From the NCBI GenBank assembly GCA_945861275.1, contig CAMATZ010000044.1, forward strand, positions 1 to 50,757: 50,757 nt of DNA, written 5' to 3'. Below, one piece after another: positions 18,146-26,161 of the stretch (position 1 is the stretch's first letter; every line of letters begins with the position of its first letter). Origin of the DNA: Bordetella parapertussis (lineage in GTDB: Bacteria > Pseudomonadota > Gammaproteobacteria > Burkholderiales > SG8-41). The notes below the pieces were generated by a model that was given only the letters and a program-made list of their open reading frames with translations, was not told the DNA's origin and did no database searches. Both the position numbers and the translations under genes were made by a program.

Positions 18146-18433
18146 ATGACACGCATCATTCAAGGTTTGGTTCTAGCTACACTCATTTCAGCCGCACAAG
18201 CGCAAGAATCACCGTTCCCCAAGAACGTGGGTGGTGATTTGAAGCCGCTGTCGACCTACGCCGATGCCCGTGGGGGTTCAGTCAACGGTCAGGGCAACGA
18301 CGCGTTCCCCAAGAGCGCGGGTGGCGACTTGAAACCCCTGTCGACCTACGCCGATGCCCACGCGGCTGACGCCAACAGGCAGGTAAGCAGTGCGATTCCT
18401 GGCGACGGAAAACTGGAATCGATCGGGGACTAA
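18146..18433 (+). CDS. Small exported protein with two internal repeats
   Basis: A 95-residue protein not recognised by me. A signal peptide (TRIIQGLVLATLISAAQAQ) is followed by two repeats of about 18 residues: FPKNVGGDLKPLSTYADA and FPKSAGGDLKPLSTYADA, separated by a Gly/Asn-rich linker, then a short acidic tail. There are no cysteines and no membrane segment in the mature part. AAAGGA at 18133-18138 lies at a good distance from the ATG. It stands alone, facing the response regulator gene. Short repeats of this kind could be structural or ligand-binding units; function unknown. Confidence 0.75.
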   Translation: MTRIIQGLVLATLISAAQAQESPFPKNVGGDLKPLSTYADARGGSVNGQGNDAFPKSAGGDLKPLSTYADAHAADANRQVSSAIPGDGKLESIGD

Positions 18434-18441
18434 TCCCACGA

Positions 18442-18495
18442 GGCGGCCTGCTTGGCCGCCCGCTGACATTTCGCACCGGTGGCTTGTGCCACCGG
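18442..18495. terminator. Two strong stem-loops between convergent genes
   Basis: GGCGGCC-TGCTT-GGCCGCC (18442-18460, perfect 7-bp stem) and CCGGTGGC-TTGT-GCCACCGG (18476-18495, perfect 8-bp stem) follow the small repeat-protein gene. Neither has a T-run, so they may end or stabilise transcripts without being classical terminators. Confidence 0.45.
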
Positions 18496-18566
18496 GCGCG
18501 TGTGTTAATTAACCTCCGACGCCGACCCAAGGGCTGGAACTGTCGCTCGGCGGTTCGCGTACTCCG

Positions 18567-19298
18567 TCAATACAGCGTTTCGACTTCGCTAGCCAGCCGG
18601 TAGCCTGCGCCGCGCTCGGTGACGATCAACACAGGATAGGCCGGAACAGGCTCCACCTTGGTGCGCAGCCGCCGGATCTGTGAATCGATTGTGCGCTCGT
18701 AGACCTCGGCTTCGTGCAGGCGCGACATCGACAGCAGTTGATCACGCGACAGCACACGCTGCGGCGCACGGCAGAATGCACCGAGCAGGCTGAACTCGCC
18801 ATTCGACAGCTCCACCGAGACTCCCTCCGGCGACATCAGGCGGCGGGTGCGCAGGTTCAGCTCCCAACCCGAGAAGCGGAAGGCGCGGCGGGTATTGTCT
18901 CGCTCCGGCAAAGTGGCCTGCAGTTGATAACGCCGCAACACGGCACGCACGCGCGCCAGCAACTCGCGCGGGCTGAACGGTTTGGTGACGTAATCGTCGG
19001 CGCCGAGTTCCAGGCCCATCACGCGGTCGGCCTCGTCGTTACGCCCGGTAAGCAGGACAATCGGTACAGTCGCCCGCTCGCGCAGCGTGCGCACCAATTG
19101 CATGCCATCCTCTCCCGGCAACTTCAGGTCGAGCAGCACCAGATCGATGGCCTCCCGATCAATAATCTCGAACATTTCATTTCCCGAGCTGCCAGCACTG
19201 ACGCGCATGTCATTTTCGCCCATATACTCAACCACCAACTGGCAGATCATGGGATCGTCGTCGATAATTAGAATGTGCGGGACAGTGGAGGCATTCAT
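18567..19298 (-). CDS. OmpR/PhoB-family response regulator
   Basis: A 243-residue regulator. The receiver domain (about 1-120) has the acidic pocket IIDDDP, the phosphoacceptor D57 in LVLLDLKLPG and K106 in VTKPFSP. The C-terminal winged helix (about 145-240) has EVYERTIDSQIRRLRTKVE and a GAGYRL wing. It is divergent from a hybrid histidine kinase gene 78 bp away, so the two probably form a pathway and share a control region. Target genes unknown. Confidence 0.93.
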   Translation of the reverse strand: MNASTVPHILIIDDDPMICQLVVEYMGENDMRVSAGSSGNEMFEIIDREAIDLVLLDLKLPGEDGMQLVRTLRERATVPIVLLTGRNDEADRVMGLELGADDYVTKPFSPRELLARVRAVLRRYQLQATLPERDNTRRAFRFSGWELNLRTRRLMSPEGVSVELSNGEFSLLGAFCRAPQRVLSRDQLLSMSRLHEAEVYERTIDSQIRRLRTKVEPVPAYPVLIVTERGAGYRLASEVETLY

Positions 19299-19365
19299 GA
19301 CTTGCGAGTACGGGCTTTAGGGTTGCAAGCCGCTGCAATGCGCACGACTGGCGAGGGTATCGGGG

Positions 19366-19371
19366 CATAAT
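19366..19371 (+). promoter_or_regulatory. Candidate -10 box of the hybrid kinase gene
   Basis: CATAAT ends 5 bp before the ATG at 19377. Transcription would start at or next to the ATG, so the transcript may be leaderless; no ribosome binding site is seen. No clear -35 box. Confidence 0.35.
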
Positions 19372-19376
19372 AGCGC

Positions 19377-21461
19377 ATGCATCCATTTTCGCATATGCGG
19401 ATGAGCGCTGCCCTGCTGATCTCGCTGATGCTGGGCTTGGGCGTGGTGGCGCTCGCGGCAGTCGCGGTATGGCACCTGCGCGTCACGAGTATCGACAGTC
19501 AGGCACGAGAACTGAAGGAGCTTGCGATTGCGCTGTCGCGCGAGCTCAGTCGCGGCTTGCAAGGTGCTGAAGTAGGTATGCACATGATGCGGCTGGAATT
19601 GGGCGAAGGCCGCCTGCCCACGACCGGCGCAGAAGTAGAGCGAGCGCTGCGTATGCGTGCCGAGCTTATGCCCTCGGTACGAGTGCTATGGCTGGTCAAC
19701 CTAGAGGGCCTGGTGCTCGCGGCATCGGATACAACGCCGGCGCCCGGACTGTCGTCATTTTCTCCTGCGCTGGAAGAGCTTGCGACCGACGCCGTCGCAA
19801 TGAGCCGCCCATTCGTCGATAGGCGTACCAACGAATCGCTGGTGGCCCTGGCTATGCGCTTCGACGGCACATCAGGCTACTCCAGCGGCTGGATTTACGC
19901 GGCCATGCCAACCAGGTCCCTGCTCGGCGCGTTTTCCGTTGCCTCGCAATCTCCCGATGCGCGCATGGCTGTCTTTCGCAACGATGGCGTGCGCCTCGCC
20001 GGATCGATCGTCGCCACGCCGACACTCGACGAGGCAGCCAGGGCGCAGCGCCTTGCCACCGCGCAAACCATGGAACTGCGCCGTTTCCGTGATGGTAATG
20101 TGCGTCTGGTCGCAGTGGATAGTTTGCCGCGCTACGAGCTTAAGTTGATGTTTACACGAAACCTCAATGCGGTATTGGCGTCCTGGCGCCAGGTCGCATG
20201 GCTGGTGGTGATGGGCGTTGTGCTGATTCTGGCGATCATTGCTGCATCAGCGTACCTGTTGCGGCGCGCCGAGCGGCGGCATGACAAGAGCCAACGCGAG
20301 CTGCAAGCGAAGCTCTCCCGAGCCAGCCGCCTCGAATCGCTGGGCACCCTGGCGGGCGGCGTGGCGCACGACTTCAATAACGTGCTTGCATCGATCCTCG
20401 GTTTCGGCGAAATGGCGCGCGACGCGGCGGCAACAGGCAGCGCTCAGGCGCGCCACCTTGACAATGTGTTGCAGGCAACGTTGCGGGGTAAGGCACTGGT
20501 AGAGCGCATACTCACTTTCAGCCGCGGTGGCGCTCGCGATTCGGTTGTTTTTGAAATAGAGCCCGTCGTCGAGGAGGTGCTCACCCTGCTGGCGGCCTCA
20601 TTACACCCACGTATTATGCTGGAGCGCAGGTTCGAGGTACATGGCGCGCGGCTGCGAGGTGATCCAACCCGGGTATTCGAGGCGTTCATGAACCTTTGCA
20701 CGAATGCGATGCAGGCTATGCCTGACGGCGGCTCGCTGGGCATCCAACTGACACGCGAACGCGTCACCGCGTCGCGCGTACTGTCGCACGCACCGCTCCA
20801 TGCTGGCGACTATCTGGTTTTGACGGTATCGGATCAGGGTACTGGTGTTACGCCCGAAGTCATGGAACACTTATTCGAACCGTTCTTCACTACGCGCAGC
20901 GCACAGTCCGGCATGGGCCTTGGTCTGGCGGTGGTACACGGCGTAATGACCGAATTCGGCGGTGCTGTTGACGTGCAGAGCACGCCGGAATCTGGCGCCC
21001 AATTTATCCTGTATTTCCCCGAATGCACCGACGCTCTCGACGCACCGGCAGGCGCGCAGAAGACCGTGCCGAGTGGCACTGGACAGACAATTCTGATCGT
21101 CGACGACGAGCCCACTTTAGTGGCCCTGACCGAAGAATTGCTGGTGGGCCTGGGGTATGAGCCCGCCGGCTTCATCGACCCGCTCGCGGCGCTGCAAGCA
21201 TTGCGCGAAACGCCACAGCGCTTCGCTGCGGTAATTACCGACGAAATAATGCCGGGTCTGAGTGGCACCGAGTTGACCCGGGATTTGCGACTGCACGCGC
21301 CATCGCTTCCAGTGCTGCTCATCAGCGGTTTCGGCGGCGCGGCATTGGCGTCACGCGCCGCCGCCGCCGGGGTAACGCGGGTGCTGGCCAAACCGCTGCA
21401 ACGCGCCGAGCTTGCACGCACGCTGGTTGAAGTGCTGCACCAGACGAACCCGCCGGGCTAA
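19377..21461 (+). CDS. Membrane hybrid histidine kinase with C-terminal receiver
   Basis: A 694-residue protein. TM1 about 10-33, a periplasmic sensor of about 235 residues (weak Cache/PAS-like look), TM2 about 272-294, then HisKA with the phosphorylated H331 in GGVAHDFNN, a HATPase domain (N box NLCTNAMQA, G boxes SDQGTGV and GMGLGLAV), and a receiver from about 569 with VDDEP and acceptor D622 in ITDEIMPG. The HDFNN form is common in hybrid kinases. No Hpt domain is encoded here, so the phosphorelay to the divergent regulator would need direct transfer or another protein. Signal unknown. Confidence 0.93.
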   Translation: MHPFSHMRMSAALLISLMLGLGVVALAAVAVWHLRVTSIDSQARELKELAIALSRELSRGLQGAEVGMHMMRLELGEGRLPTTGAEVERALRMRAELMPSVRVLWLVNLEGLVLAASDTTPAPGLSSFSPALEELATDAVAMSRPFVDRRTNESLVALAMRFDGTSGYSSGWIYAAMPTRSLLGAFSVASQSPDARMAVFRNDGVRLAGSIVATPTLDEAARAQRLATAQTMELRRFRDGNVRLVAVDSLPRYELKLMFTRNLNAVLASWRQVAWLVVMGVVLILAIIAASAYLLRRAERRHDKSQRELQAKLSRASRLESLGTLAGGVAHDFNNVLASILGFGEMARDAAATGSAQARHLDNVLQATLRGKALVERILTFSRGGARDSVVFEIEPVVEEVLTLLAASLHPRIMLERRFEVHGARLRGDPTRVFEAFMNLCTNAMQAMPDGGSLGIQLTRERVTASRVLSHAPLHAGDYLVLTVSDQGTGVTPEVMEHLFEPFFTTRSAQSGMGLGLAVVHGVMTEFGGAVDVQSTPESGAQFILYFPECTDALDAPAGAQKTVPSGTGQTILIVDDEPTLVALTEELLVGLGYEPAGFIDPLAALQALRETPQRFAAVITDEIMPGLSGTELTRDLRLHAPSLPVLLISGFGGAALASRAAAAGVTRVLAKPLQRAELARTLVEVLHQTNPPG

Positions 21462-21511
21462 ATACAGCGCAACGCGCCATCGCATGCGCGATATACGACA
21501 ACTCTCTTTTT

Positions 21512-22780
21512 TCAATTCAGGACATCGATGGGCTTTTCAAAGAAAAAGCAGTCAGGCAGAAATGCCTGAGCCATGTGCTCGATATCCTTCCCGGATACGC
21601 CGCAGGCGCGAAAGTGGTCCCGCCAGGTACGGACGGTGGTAACGATCCTGTCGATTTCCTCTCCCGCCGCTTCGGCGCTCAACCCAAACCGCTCGCATTG
21701 GGAAATCAGGTTGTAGATGCTCGCCGTGCGGCCAAAGGTGCCGACGGTCATCGCAAGGTCGCGGCGCTCAAGACCGACCAGCGGCGCCGGCACCAGGTCA
21801 TATGCTGGGGTCAGACGCCATCCGCGGCCGGTGCGAAGCACCGCGTGGTTGCGGGGATGGTCGTCATTGTTGGTGACTGCCGCGTTGAAGACGATGCGCC
21901 GGAATAGCTCAATACGATCTGTGTCGGGCTGCTCCGACCAGCGGCGCAGTTGATCCGCGAGCAACAGATAGGACCAACGTTCCCGGTCCAGATGATTGTC
22001 GTCGCAGTCGAGAAGAGTGAGTGCGCTGACGACCCCGAAGCGCAGATAGCCGCCCTCCGTGTGCTCGCGGTCGAAGCGCTCCACCATGAGCACGTCGTGT
22101 CCCGCGACCGGCTGCAGGCGGGTATTGCAGGCGGTGATGCCGCAGCGGCGCGCAAGTTCAAGCGTCGCGTATTCCACGCGCTGCAGGTTGTATCGGTCCG
22201 CTTTTTCCGGGAACTTGCCCAGCCATAGATGATTGCCGTCCTCGATCGTGGCCTTGGGCCTCGCACCACCCATGGAGGTGCCTGGCTCGAGCTGCTCGAG
22301 AATGTGGGCAGGCACGTGTTTGCCCTCTTCTATCGCTTCCGCGGCCGTGACCAGTTCCGCCAGTTGATGCGTGCGGTTGTAGCGGCGCTTCGGCGGCGGG
22401 ACTTCCAGCTTGGATCCGAAGCTCAAGTAGCCAGCGCCATCCTGCGGCCCGTTCACCAGGTAGTCGATTTCCTCCAGGTCACCAGCGCTGCGTTGCAGCT
22501 TGTGCTCGATCACACGCCGTCCCCAGGCGTCGGGCCCGGCGTCGCGCACGGCGCCGGGTATCCCCCTGAGCCCAGTGAATTCGTGGACGGTGTCACCGAG
22601 CGGGAGCCGGAAAGGATCGAACGCGATCGCGTCCCTGCGCTCCAAGTACCGATCACCGTAGCGAAAACGGCCAATGAATGTGCCCTCCGGCAGCTTTTCA
22701 ACCTTGAGTAAAGCAGCCGGTACCGTGTCGAGAGTACCGGGGAGTTGGACGAAGATGTAAGCCAGGCGCTCAGAAGTCAT
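21512..22780 (-). CDS. hipA: HipA-like serine/threonine kinase toxin, module 1
   Basis: A 422-residue HipA-fold kinase. Seen: an N-terminal HipA_N-type region with a FDPFRLPLGD stretch, the Gly-rich loop SMGGARPKA, the catalytic loop NNDDHPRNH at 304-312 and the metal-binding TPAYDLVP at 324-331. HipA toxins phosphorylate aminoacyl-tRNA synthetases or other translation proteins and cause growth arrest; the target of this subgroup is not known. The start MTSERLAY is preferred: it has AAAGGTGA upstream and overlaps the antitoxin stop by 11 bp. Confidence 0.9.
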   Translation of the reverse strand: MTSERLAYIFVQLPGTLDTVPAALLKVEKLPEGTFIGRFRYGDRYLERRDAIAFDPFRLPLGDTVHEFTGLRGIPGAVRDAGPDAWGRRVIEHKLQRSAGDLEEIDYLVNGPQDGAGYLSFGSKLEVPPPKRRYNRTHQLAELVTAAEAIEEGKHVPAHILEQLEPGTSMGGARPKATIEDGNHLWLGKFPEKADRYNLQRVEYATLELARRCGITACNTRLQPVAGHDVLMVERFDREHTEGGYLRFGVVSALTLLDCDDNHLDRERWSYLLLADQLRRWSEQPDTDRIELFRRIVFNAAVTNNDDHPRNHAVLRTGRGWRLTPAYDLVPAPLVGLERRDLAMTVGTFGRTASIYNLISQCERFGLSAEAAGEEIDRIVTTVRTWRDHFRACGVSGKDIEHMAQAFLPDCFFFEKPIDVLN

Positions 22781-23105
22781 ATTCACCTTTCGACTTCTGC
22801 GATTTGCGAACGCGCACCGGCCGGCGTGCGGCTTCCAGCGTCTTGCCATGCGTATCGGCGTCGGGATGAGCAACGCCATCCAGCGTTCTGTCGAGACCGA
22901 GCACCCAGAGAACGGTGACGTAGGCCCCCAACGCGACCCCATGCTTCCCGAGTTCAAGTGCATTGAGGGTGTTGCGATTGATACCGGCCTTGGCGGCAAC
23001 TTCGGCAATCGATAAACTGCGGCGAGTTCTGGCGAGCCGCACGCGACGGGCAAGTTCGTTTATACGCTCGGTAGCCACAGTAGGAATAATTTTCCTGGCG
23101 ATCAT
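22770..23105 (-). CDS. hipB: HipB-like XRE antitoxin, module 1
   Basis: A 111-residue HTH protein. The helix-turn-helix lies at about 18-72 (RRVRLARTRRSLSIAEVAAK and GINRNTLNALELGKHG), and the Lys/Arg-rich C-terminal tail probably contacts the kinase. It overlaps hipA, is first in the unit, and probably represses it through the CCTA-N6-TAGG palindromes at 23131-23146 and 23186-23199. No other known function fits. Confidence 0.88.
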   Translation of the reverse strand: MIARKIIPTVATERINELARRVRLARTRRSLSIAEVAAKAGINRNTLNALELGKHGVALGAYVTVLWVLGLDRTLDGVAHPDADTHGKTLEAARRPVRVRKSQKSKGEYDF

Positions 23106-23130
23106 AATATTAGGCTTTAAGGTAATTAAC

Positions 23131-23146
23131 GCCTATTATATTAGGC
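23131..23146. promoter_or_regulatory. Candidate HipB operator, proximal
   Basis: Perfect palindromic arms GCCTA and TAGGC around TTATAT, 26 bp upstream of hipB module 1. The same CCTA-N6-TAGG design recurs 54 bp away, about five helical turns. Confidence 0.7.
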
Positions 23147-23185
23147 TATTTTGTACAACAAATCAATGTAAACAAACATCAAAAT

Positions 23186-23199
23186 CCTAATAAAATAGG
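23186..23199. promoter_or_regulatory. Candidate HipB operator, distal
   Basis: CCTA-ATAAAA-TAGG, the same arms and spacing as the proximal site. Further TAGG half-sites lie at about 23110 and 23228. Sites between hipB and the Cache-sensor gene could affect both. Confidence 0.65.
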
Positions 23200-23422
23200 C
23201 ATTAAATATCCTACAGCATAAAATAATAGGCAGTAATTAATATTGCGTATGGAAAAATATGTACTCCTCCAACCATGCCGCACGTCACTCTCCGCTACGA
23301 GCGGGCCAAACTCTACGGGGAAATAGCCGCAGCACATTCGCGTTGGCGACTGATGGCGGTTGCGAATAACATCATCTTTTTTTGCGTGCCATTTTTTCAG
23401 ACACTCACAGGTTATAAACATC

Positions 23423-24460
23423 ATGCACGTCAAGTACAAAGCTCTCTTATTTGTTGGTGCTATCACCATTGTGACGGCGGCCGTTTCCGGATGGTCATCC
23501 TATGCCACTAACACCAGCATTGTAGAAATCGCCAAGCAAAATGAGTTGCGCGCCACGGCTACACTGATTCAGAACGATCTGCAGGAACAAGCCACCAAAG
23601 CCGCCGCACGTGCGTCGATGGTGGCTACTCTGCCGTCGATCCGGGAGGCGTTTCGCGCCCAGAATCGTGACCAGCTGGTCAAGCGTCTGGTGCCGGCCTT
23701 TTTGATACAGCGCGATAAATATGGTATCCGCGAAGGGCAGTTCCATTTGGCCCCCGCGGTGTCGTTTCTGCGCCTTTATGATGTCACTGCCGGTCATGGC
23801 GAAGACTTAAGCAAGTTTCGCGAAATGGTGCTCGCCACCAACCGCAAGCAGGAATCGCAAAAGGGGATTGAAATCGGGCGGCGTGGCCTGAGTATCCGCG
23901 GTGTGGATATTTTGAAGGACGAGCAAGGGCCGATCGGCAGTTTCGAAGTGGGCCTGAGTTTTTCACCAGTGCTCGAAAATATTAAGAAAAACGCGGGCTT
24001 TGAGGCGGGCGTATTTGTCAGTGCGCAGATGATGACGGATGTGGCTAATCTGTTGCCCAAGCCGGATGCTGAACGTCTGGTGGGCTCGTACCAGAACGTC
24101 GAAGCAACTAATTGGAATGTCGTGCGTCCGATGGTGTCGTCTGATCTGCTCAACGAAGCCAAGGATGTGGTTACCCGCATCCGCAGCGTCGCCGGCGTGG
24201 ACTATGGTGTGGTCGCAGTGCCGCTACTTGATTTCAAAGGCACCCGCATCGGCGCCATTGTGGCGGTGAAGAGTTTTGAACAGTATCAATCCATGCAGGG
24301 TTCCGCACTGGTGCGGGCGATCGCATTCGCGGCTTTGCAGGCGATTATTTTGGCGGGCGCCATGCTGATGCTGATCAATGTGCTGTTTATTCATCCGCTG
24401 AATGTTGCAGCAGCTGCTGCTGCGGCCGCTGCAACTGCTGCAACCAGGAAGGAGTCCTGA
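23423..24460 (+). CDS. Membrane-anchored dCache sensor without output domain
   Basis: A 345-residue protein. TM1 about 7-27, a periplasmic region of about 270 residues, TM2 about 303-325. The periplasmic part looks like a double Cache domain (PF14827 type): FLRLYDVTAGHGEDLSKFR, IGRRGLSIRGV and GPIGSFEVGLSF match the pattern of chemoreceptor and kinase sensors. After TM2 comes FIHPLN, the usual entry to HAMP, but then only an alanine run and RKES; no HAMP, kinase or methyl-accepting part follows. Start MHVKYK is chosen as the beginning of TM1. The AAGGAG for the ion-channel gene is inside its last codons, so the two are translationally coupled. Confidence 0.85.
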   Translation: MHVKYKALLFVGAITIVTAAVSGWSSYATNTSIVEIAKQNELRATATLIQNDLQEQATKAAARASMVATLPSIREAFRAQNRDQLVKRLVPAFLIQRDKYGIREGQFHLAPAVSFLRLYDVTAGHGEDLSKFREMVLATNRKQESQKGIEIGRRGLSIRGVDILKDEQGPIGSFEVGLSFSPVLENIKKNAGFEAGVFVSAQMMTDVANLLPKPDAERLVGSYQNVEATNWNVVRPMVSSDLLNEAKDVVTRIRSVAGVDYGVVAVPLLDFKGTRIGAIVAVKSFEQYQSMQGSALVRAIAFAALQAIILAGAMLMLINVLFIHPLNVAAAAAAAAATAATRKES

Positions 24461-24464
24461 AATT

Positions 24465-25544
24465 TTGCGACTTCTACCTCTTCGGGACGGGATGGCAGCG
24501 GCGTTGCTGATTTTGTTTGCGCTCGTCGCGGGTATCGCCACCGTTCATGCACAGGAGCAAGAGCCGGCGATGCCCAGTGGTTCGCCACTGCCTGTGCGCG
24601 TGGGTGTGGCCGTGTTGCTCAATAGCATTGCGAAAATCAGCGAACAGACGGGCACTTTTGAGGCATCCGTTGACGTGCGATATCGCTGGCGCGATTCGTC
24701 ACTGAAATTCGATGTCAAAGAAATCGGGGGCGACCGGCAGGAATTCAGCAATGAGGCCATGACAGCCAAGCTGAAGAAAATCTGGACGCCGCGCCTGACC
24801 ATCGCCAATCAGGTGGGCAATCCCATTCGCACCGAGGGCGGGCTGTTCATTTACGCCGATGGCACCGTGGAGCAGATACAGCGCATCAAAACCGCGCTGG
24901 ACGTCAAATACCGGATGGCGGCGTTTCCCTTCGACACTCAGGCTTTGGGTGTGCGTATTCTGTCCACGCGCTACACCGCCAACCAGATTGACCTGATGCA
25001 GGAACAGGGGGACATCAATGCATCTGGCTTCAAGGACAACATTGCCATCCCCGGCTGGATTGCCAAGCGCATGGATTTTGAGGCGTCGCGCAATCGTGGC
25101 TGGAATGGCGATTATTTTCCGGAGATAGAGGCCAGAGCCTACATTCAGCGCCAGCCGTTTGCCCTGCTGTTCGTACTGATTGCGCCCTTTATACTGCTGA
25201 TGCTGGTGCCCACCACCATGCTGCTTTATGTGAAGGCGGATATCGCACCGCGCATGACACTGTGGGGCGCGTCGATATTGGCCTTGATCGCCCTTAATTT
25301 CACATTCTCGGTGCGCTACCCGTCTTTGGGGGCGGATAGTCTGGTGCAGCAATTGATCGCCATCGGGTTTGGTTACCAGTTGCTGATGATTTTCATCACG
25401 GTAACGCTGATGAATCCGCTGGTTGCAGATCGCTATCTAAGCAAGCCGGTACAGGCCGAGGTGGTTGGTTTTCTGCGCTGGGGCATACCGTCCATGTTGT
25501 TGGGCCTGATCGCTTCGCGCGTTTTGATAACGGCGTTCGCTTAG
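24465..25544 (+). CDS. Prokaryotic pentameric ligand-gated ion channel (Cys-loop/Pro-loop family)
   Basis: A 359-residue channel subunit. Signal peptide ending VHAQ; extracellular beta-sandwich about 35-225 with YRWRDSSL, IWTPRLTIAN and the Pro-loop FPFDTQAL (no loop cysteines, as in GLIC and ELIC); then M1 about 231-255, pore helix M2 about 262-283, M3 about 292-316, M4 about 335-359. M2 reads PRMTLWGASILALIAL with Leu at the 9' gate position. The TTG start is chosen: it is in frame, 10 bp after AAGGAG, and gives a normal signal peptide; ATG at 24492 is an alternative. Agonist unknown; the coupled Cache protein is a candidate regulator. Confidence 0.88.
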   Translation: MRLLPLRDGMAAALLILFALVAGIATVHAQEQEPAMPSGSPLPVRVGVAVLLNSIAKISEQTGTFEASVDVRYRWRDSSLKFDVKEIGGDRQEFSNEAMTAKLKKIWTPRLTIANQVGNPIRTEGGLFIYADGTVEQIQRIKTALDVKYRMAAFPFDTQALGVRILSTRYTANQIDLMQEQGDINASGFKDNIAIPGWIAKRMDFEASRNRGWNGDYFPEIEARAYIQRQPFALLFVLIAPFILLMLVPTTMLLYVKADIAPRMTLWGASILALIALNFTFSVRYPSLGADSLVQQLIAIGFGYQLLMIFITVTLMNPLVADRYLSKPVQAEVVGFLRWGIPSMLLGLIASRVLITAFA

Positions 25545-25834
25545 TTCGTTAGTGCTTGACGAAGGGTGCCCGCTGCGGCAGGTGTGAGCGGCAATTTCAC
25601 TTTCTTTAACAGGCAATAGTCAAGGCATGACCGAATGGTTTTCGCGCGCAATCTTGCGTCATAGGGCTGGCATGCACTTCTGGCCACACCCACGCCCCGG
25701 ACCGCCCCAGTAATTCGCCAAATAAAGTGGCGCATATCGTTTCTATTTGGCGCAATAGAGATCAAACCCGAATAGAGCTAGTCTATGTATAAAAGGGTAT
25801 TTATAATTATAATATATGCCTTATAATACATTTA
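25545..25834. other. Intergenic region before hipBA module 2
   Basis: This 290-bp stretch has no gene I can support. A 74-codon reading on the minus strand (25541-25765) overlaps the channel gene's end and has no ribosome binding site or known motif. The right end is AT-rich with the palindrome TTATAATTATAA (25801-25812), a possible operator, and a TATAAT box (25822-25827) that ends 7 bp before the hipB ATG. Confidence 0.6.
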
Positions 25835-26161
25835 ATGAAACCAAAACTCCACGAGACCATTCGAGCGCGCCGACTTGCCCTGGGACTGTCGCAAGTCGAG
25901 GCTGCGCGCCGCAGCGGTATTCAGCAGCGGCAGGTGTCACTCTTCGAGCGCGGGGGAGACGTCACGCTATCCACGCTCTTGAAACTGGCCCAGGCGCTCG
26001 ACCTGGAACTCATACCCGTTCCGCGGGAGGACGTGGCAAAAGTTGAATCGCTTCTCAAGGCGAAGCACGGGCCGGCGCCCTTAGTTTCAGTTCCGGCCTC
26101 TCCCCCTTCCCTGCTCGACCGCTATCAGGTGAAGGACGACGAGGAGCAATCGAATGGCTGA
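25835..26161 (+). CDS. hipB: HipB-like XRE antitoxin, module 2
   Basis: A 108-residue protein with an N-terminal HTH (about 5-60: LHETIRARRLALGLSQVEAA and GIQQRQVSLFERGGDVTL) and a disordered Pro/Ser tail ending in an acidic stretch. It overlaps the kinase gene by 8 bp (ATGGCTGA) and so is the likely antitoxin and autorepressor. It is unrelated in sequence beyond the fold to the HipB of module 1. A TATAAT box 7 bp before the ATG suggests a leaderless transcript. Confidence 0.88.
   Translation: MKPKLHETIRARRLALGLSQVEAARRSGIQQRQVSLFERGGDVTLSTLLKLAQALDLELIPVPREDVAKVESLLKAKHGPAPLVSVPASPPSLLDRYQVKDDEEQSNG

Larger units (their letters stand above)
23106..23422. other. AT-rich divergent control region
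   Basis: This 317-bp stretch separates hipB module 1 and the Cache-sensor gene. It is clearly more AT-rich than the flanks and holds the HipB palindromes in its left half. The right half has no recognisable gene; short readings there lack a ribosome binding site. Confidence 0.6.

Noticed and set aside
25541-25765. A 74-codon minus-strand reading after the channel gene
   Set aside because: It overlaps the channel stop, lacks a ribosome binding site and shows no known motif or clear protein-like composition.
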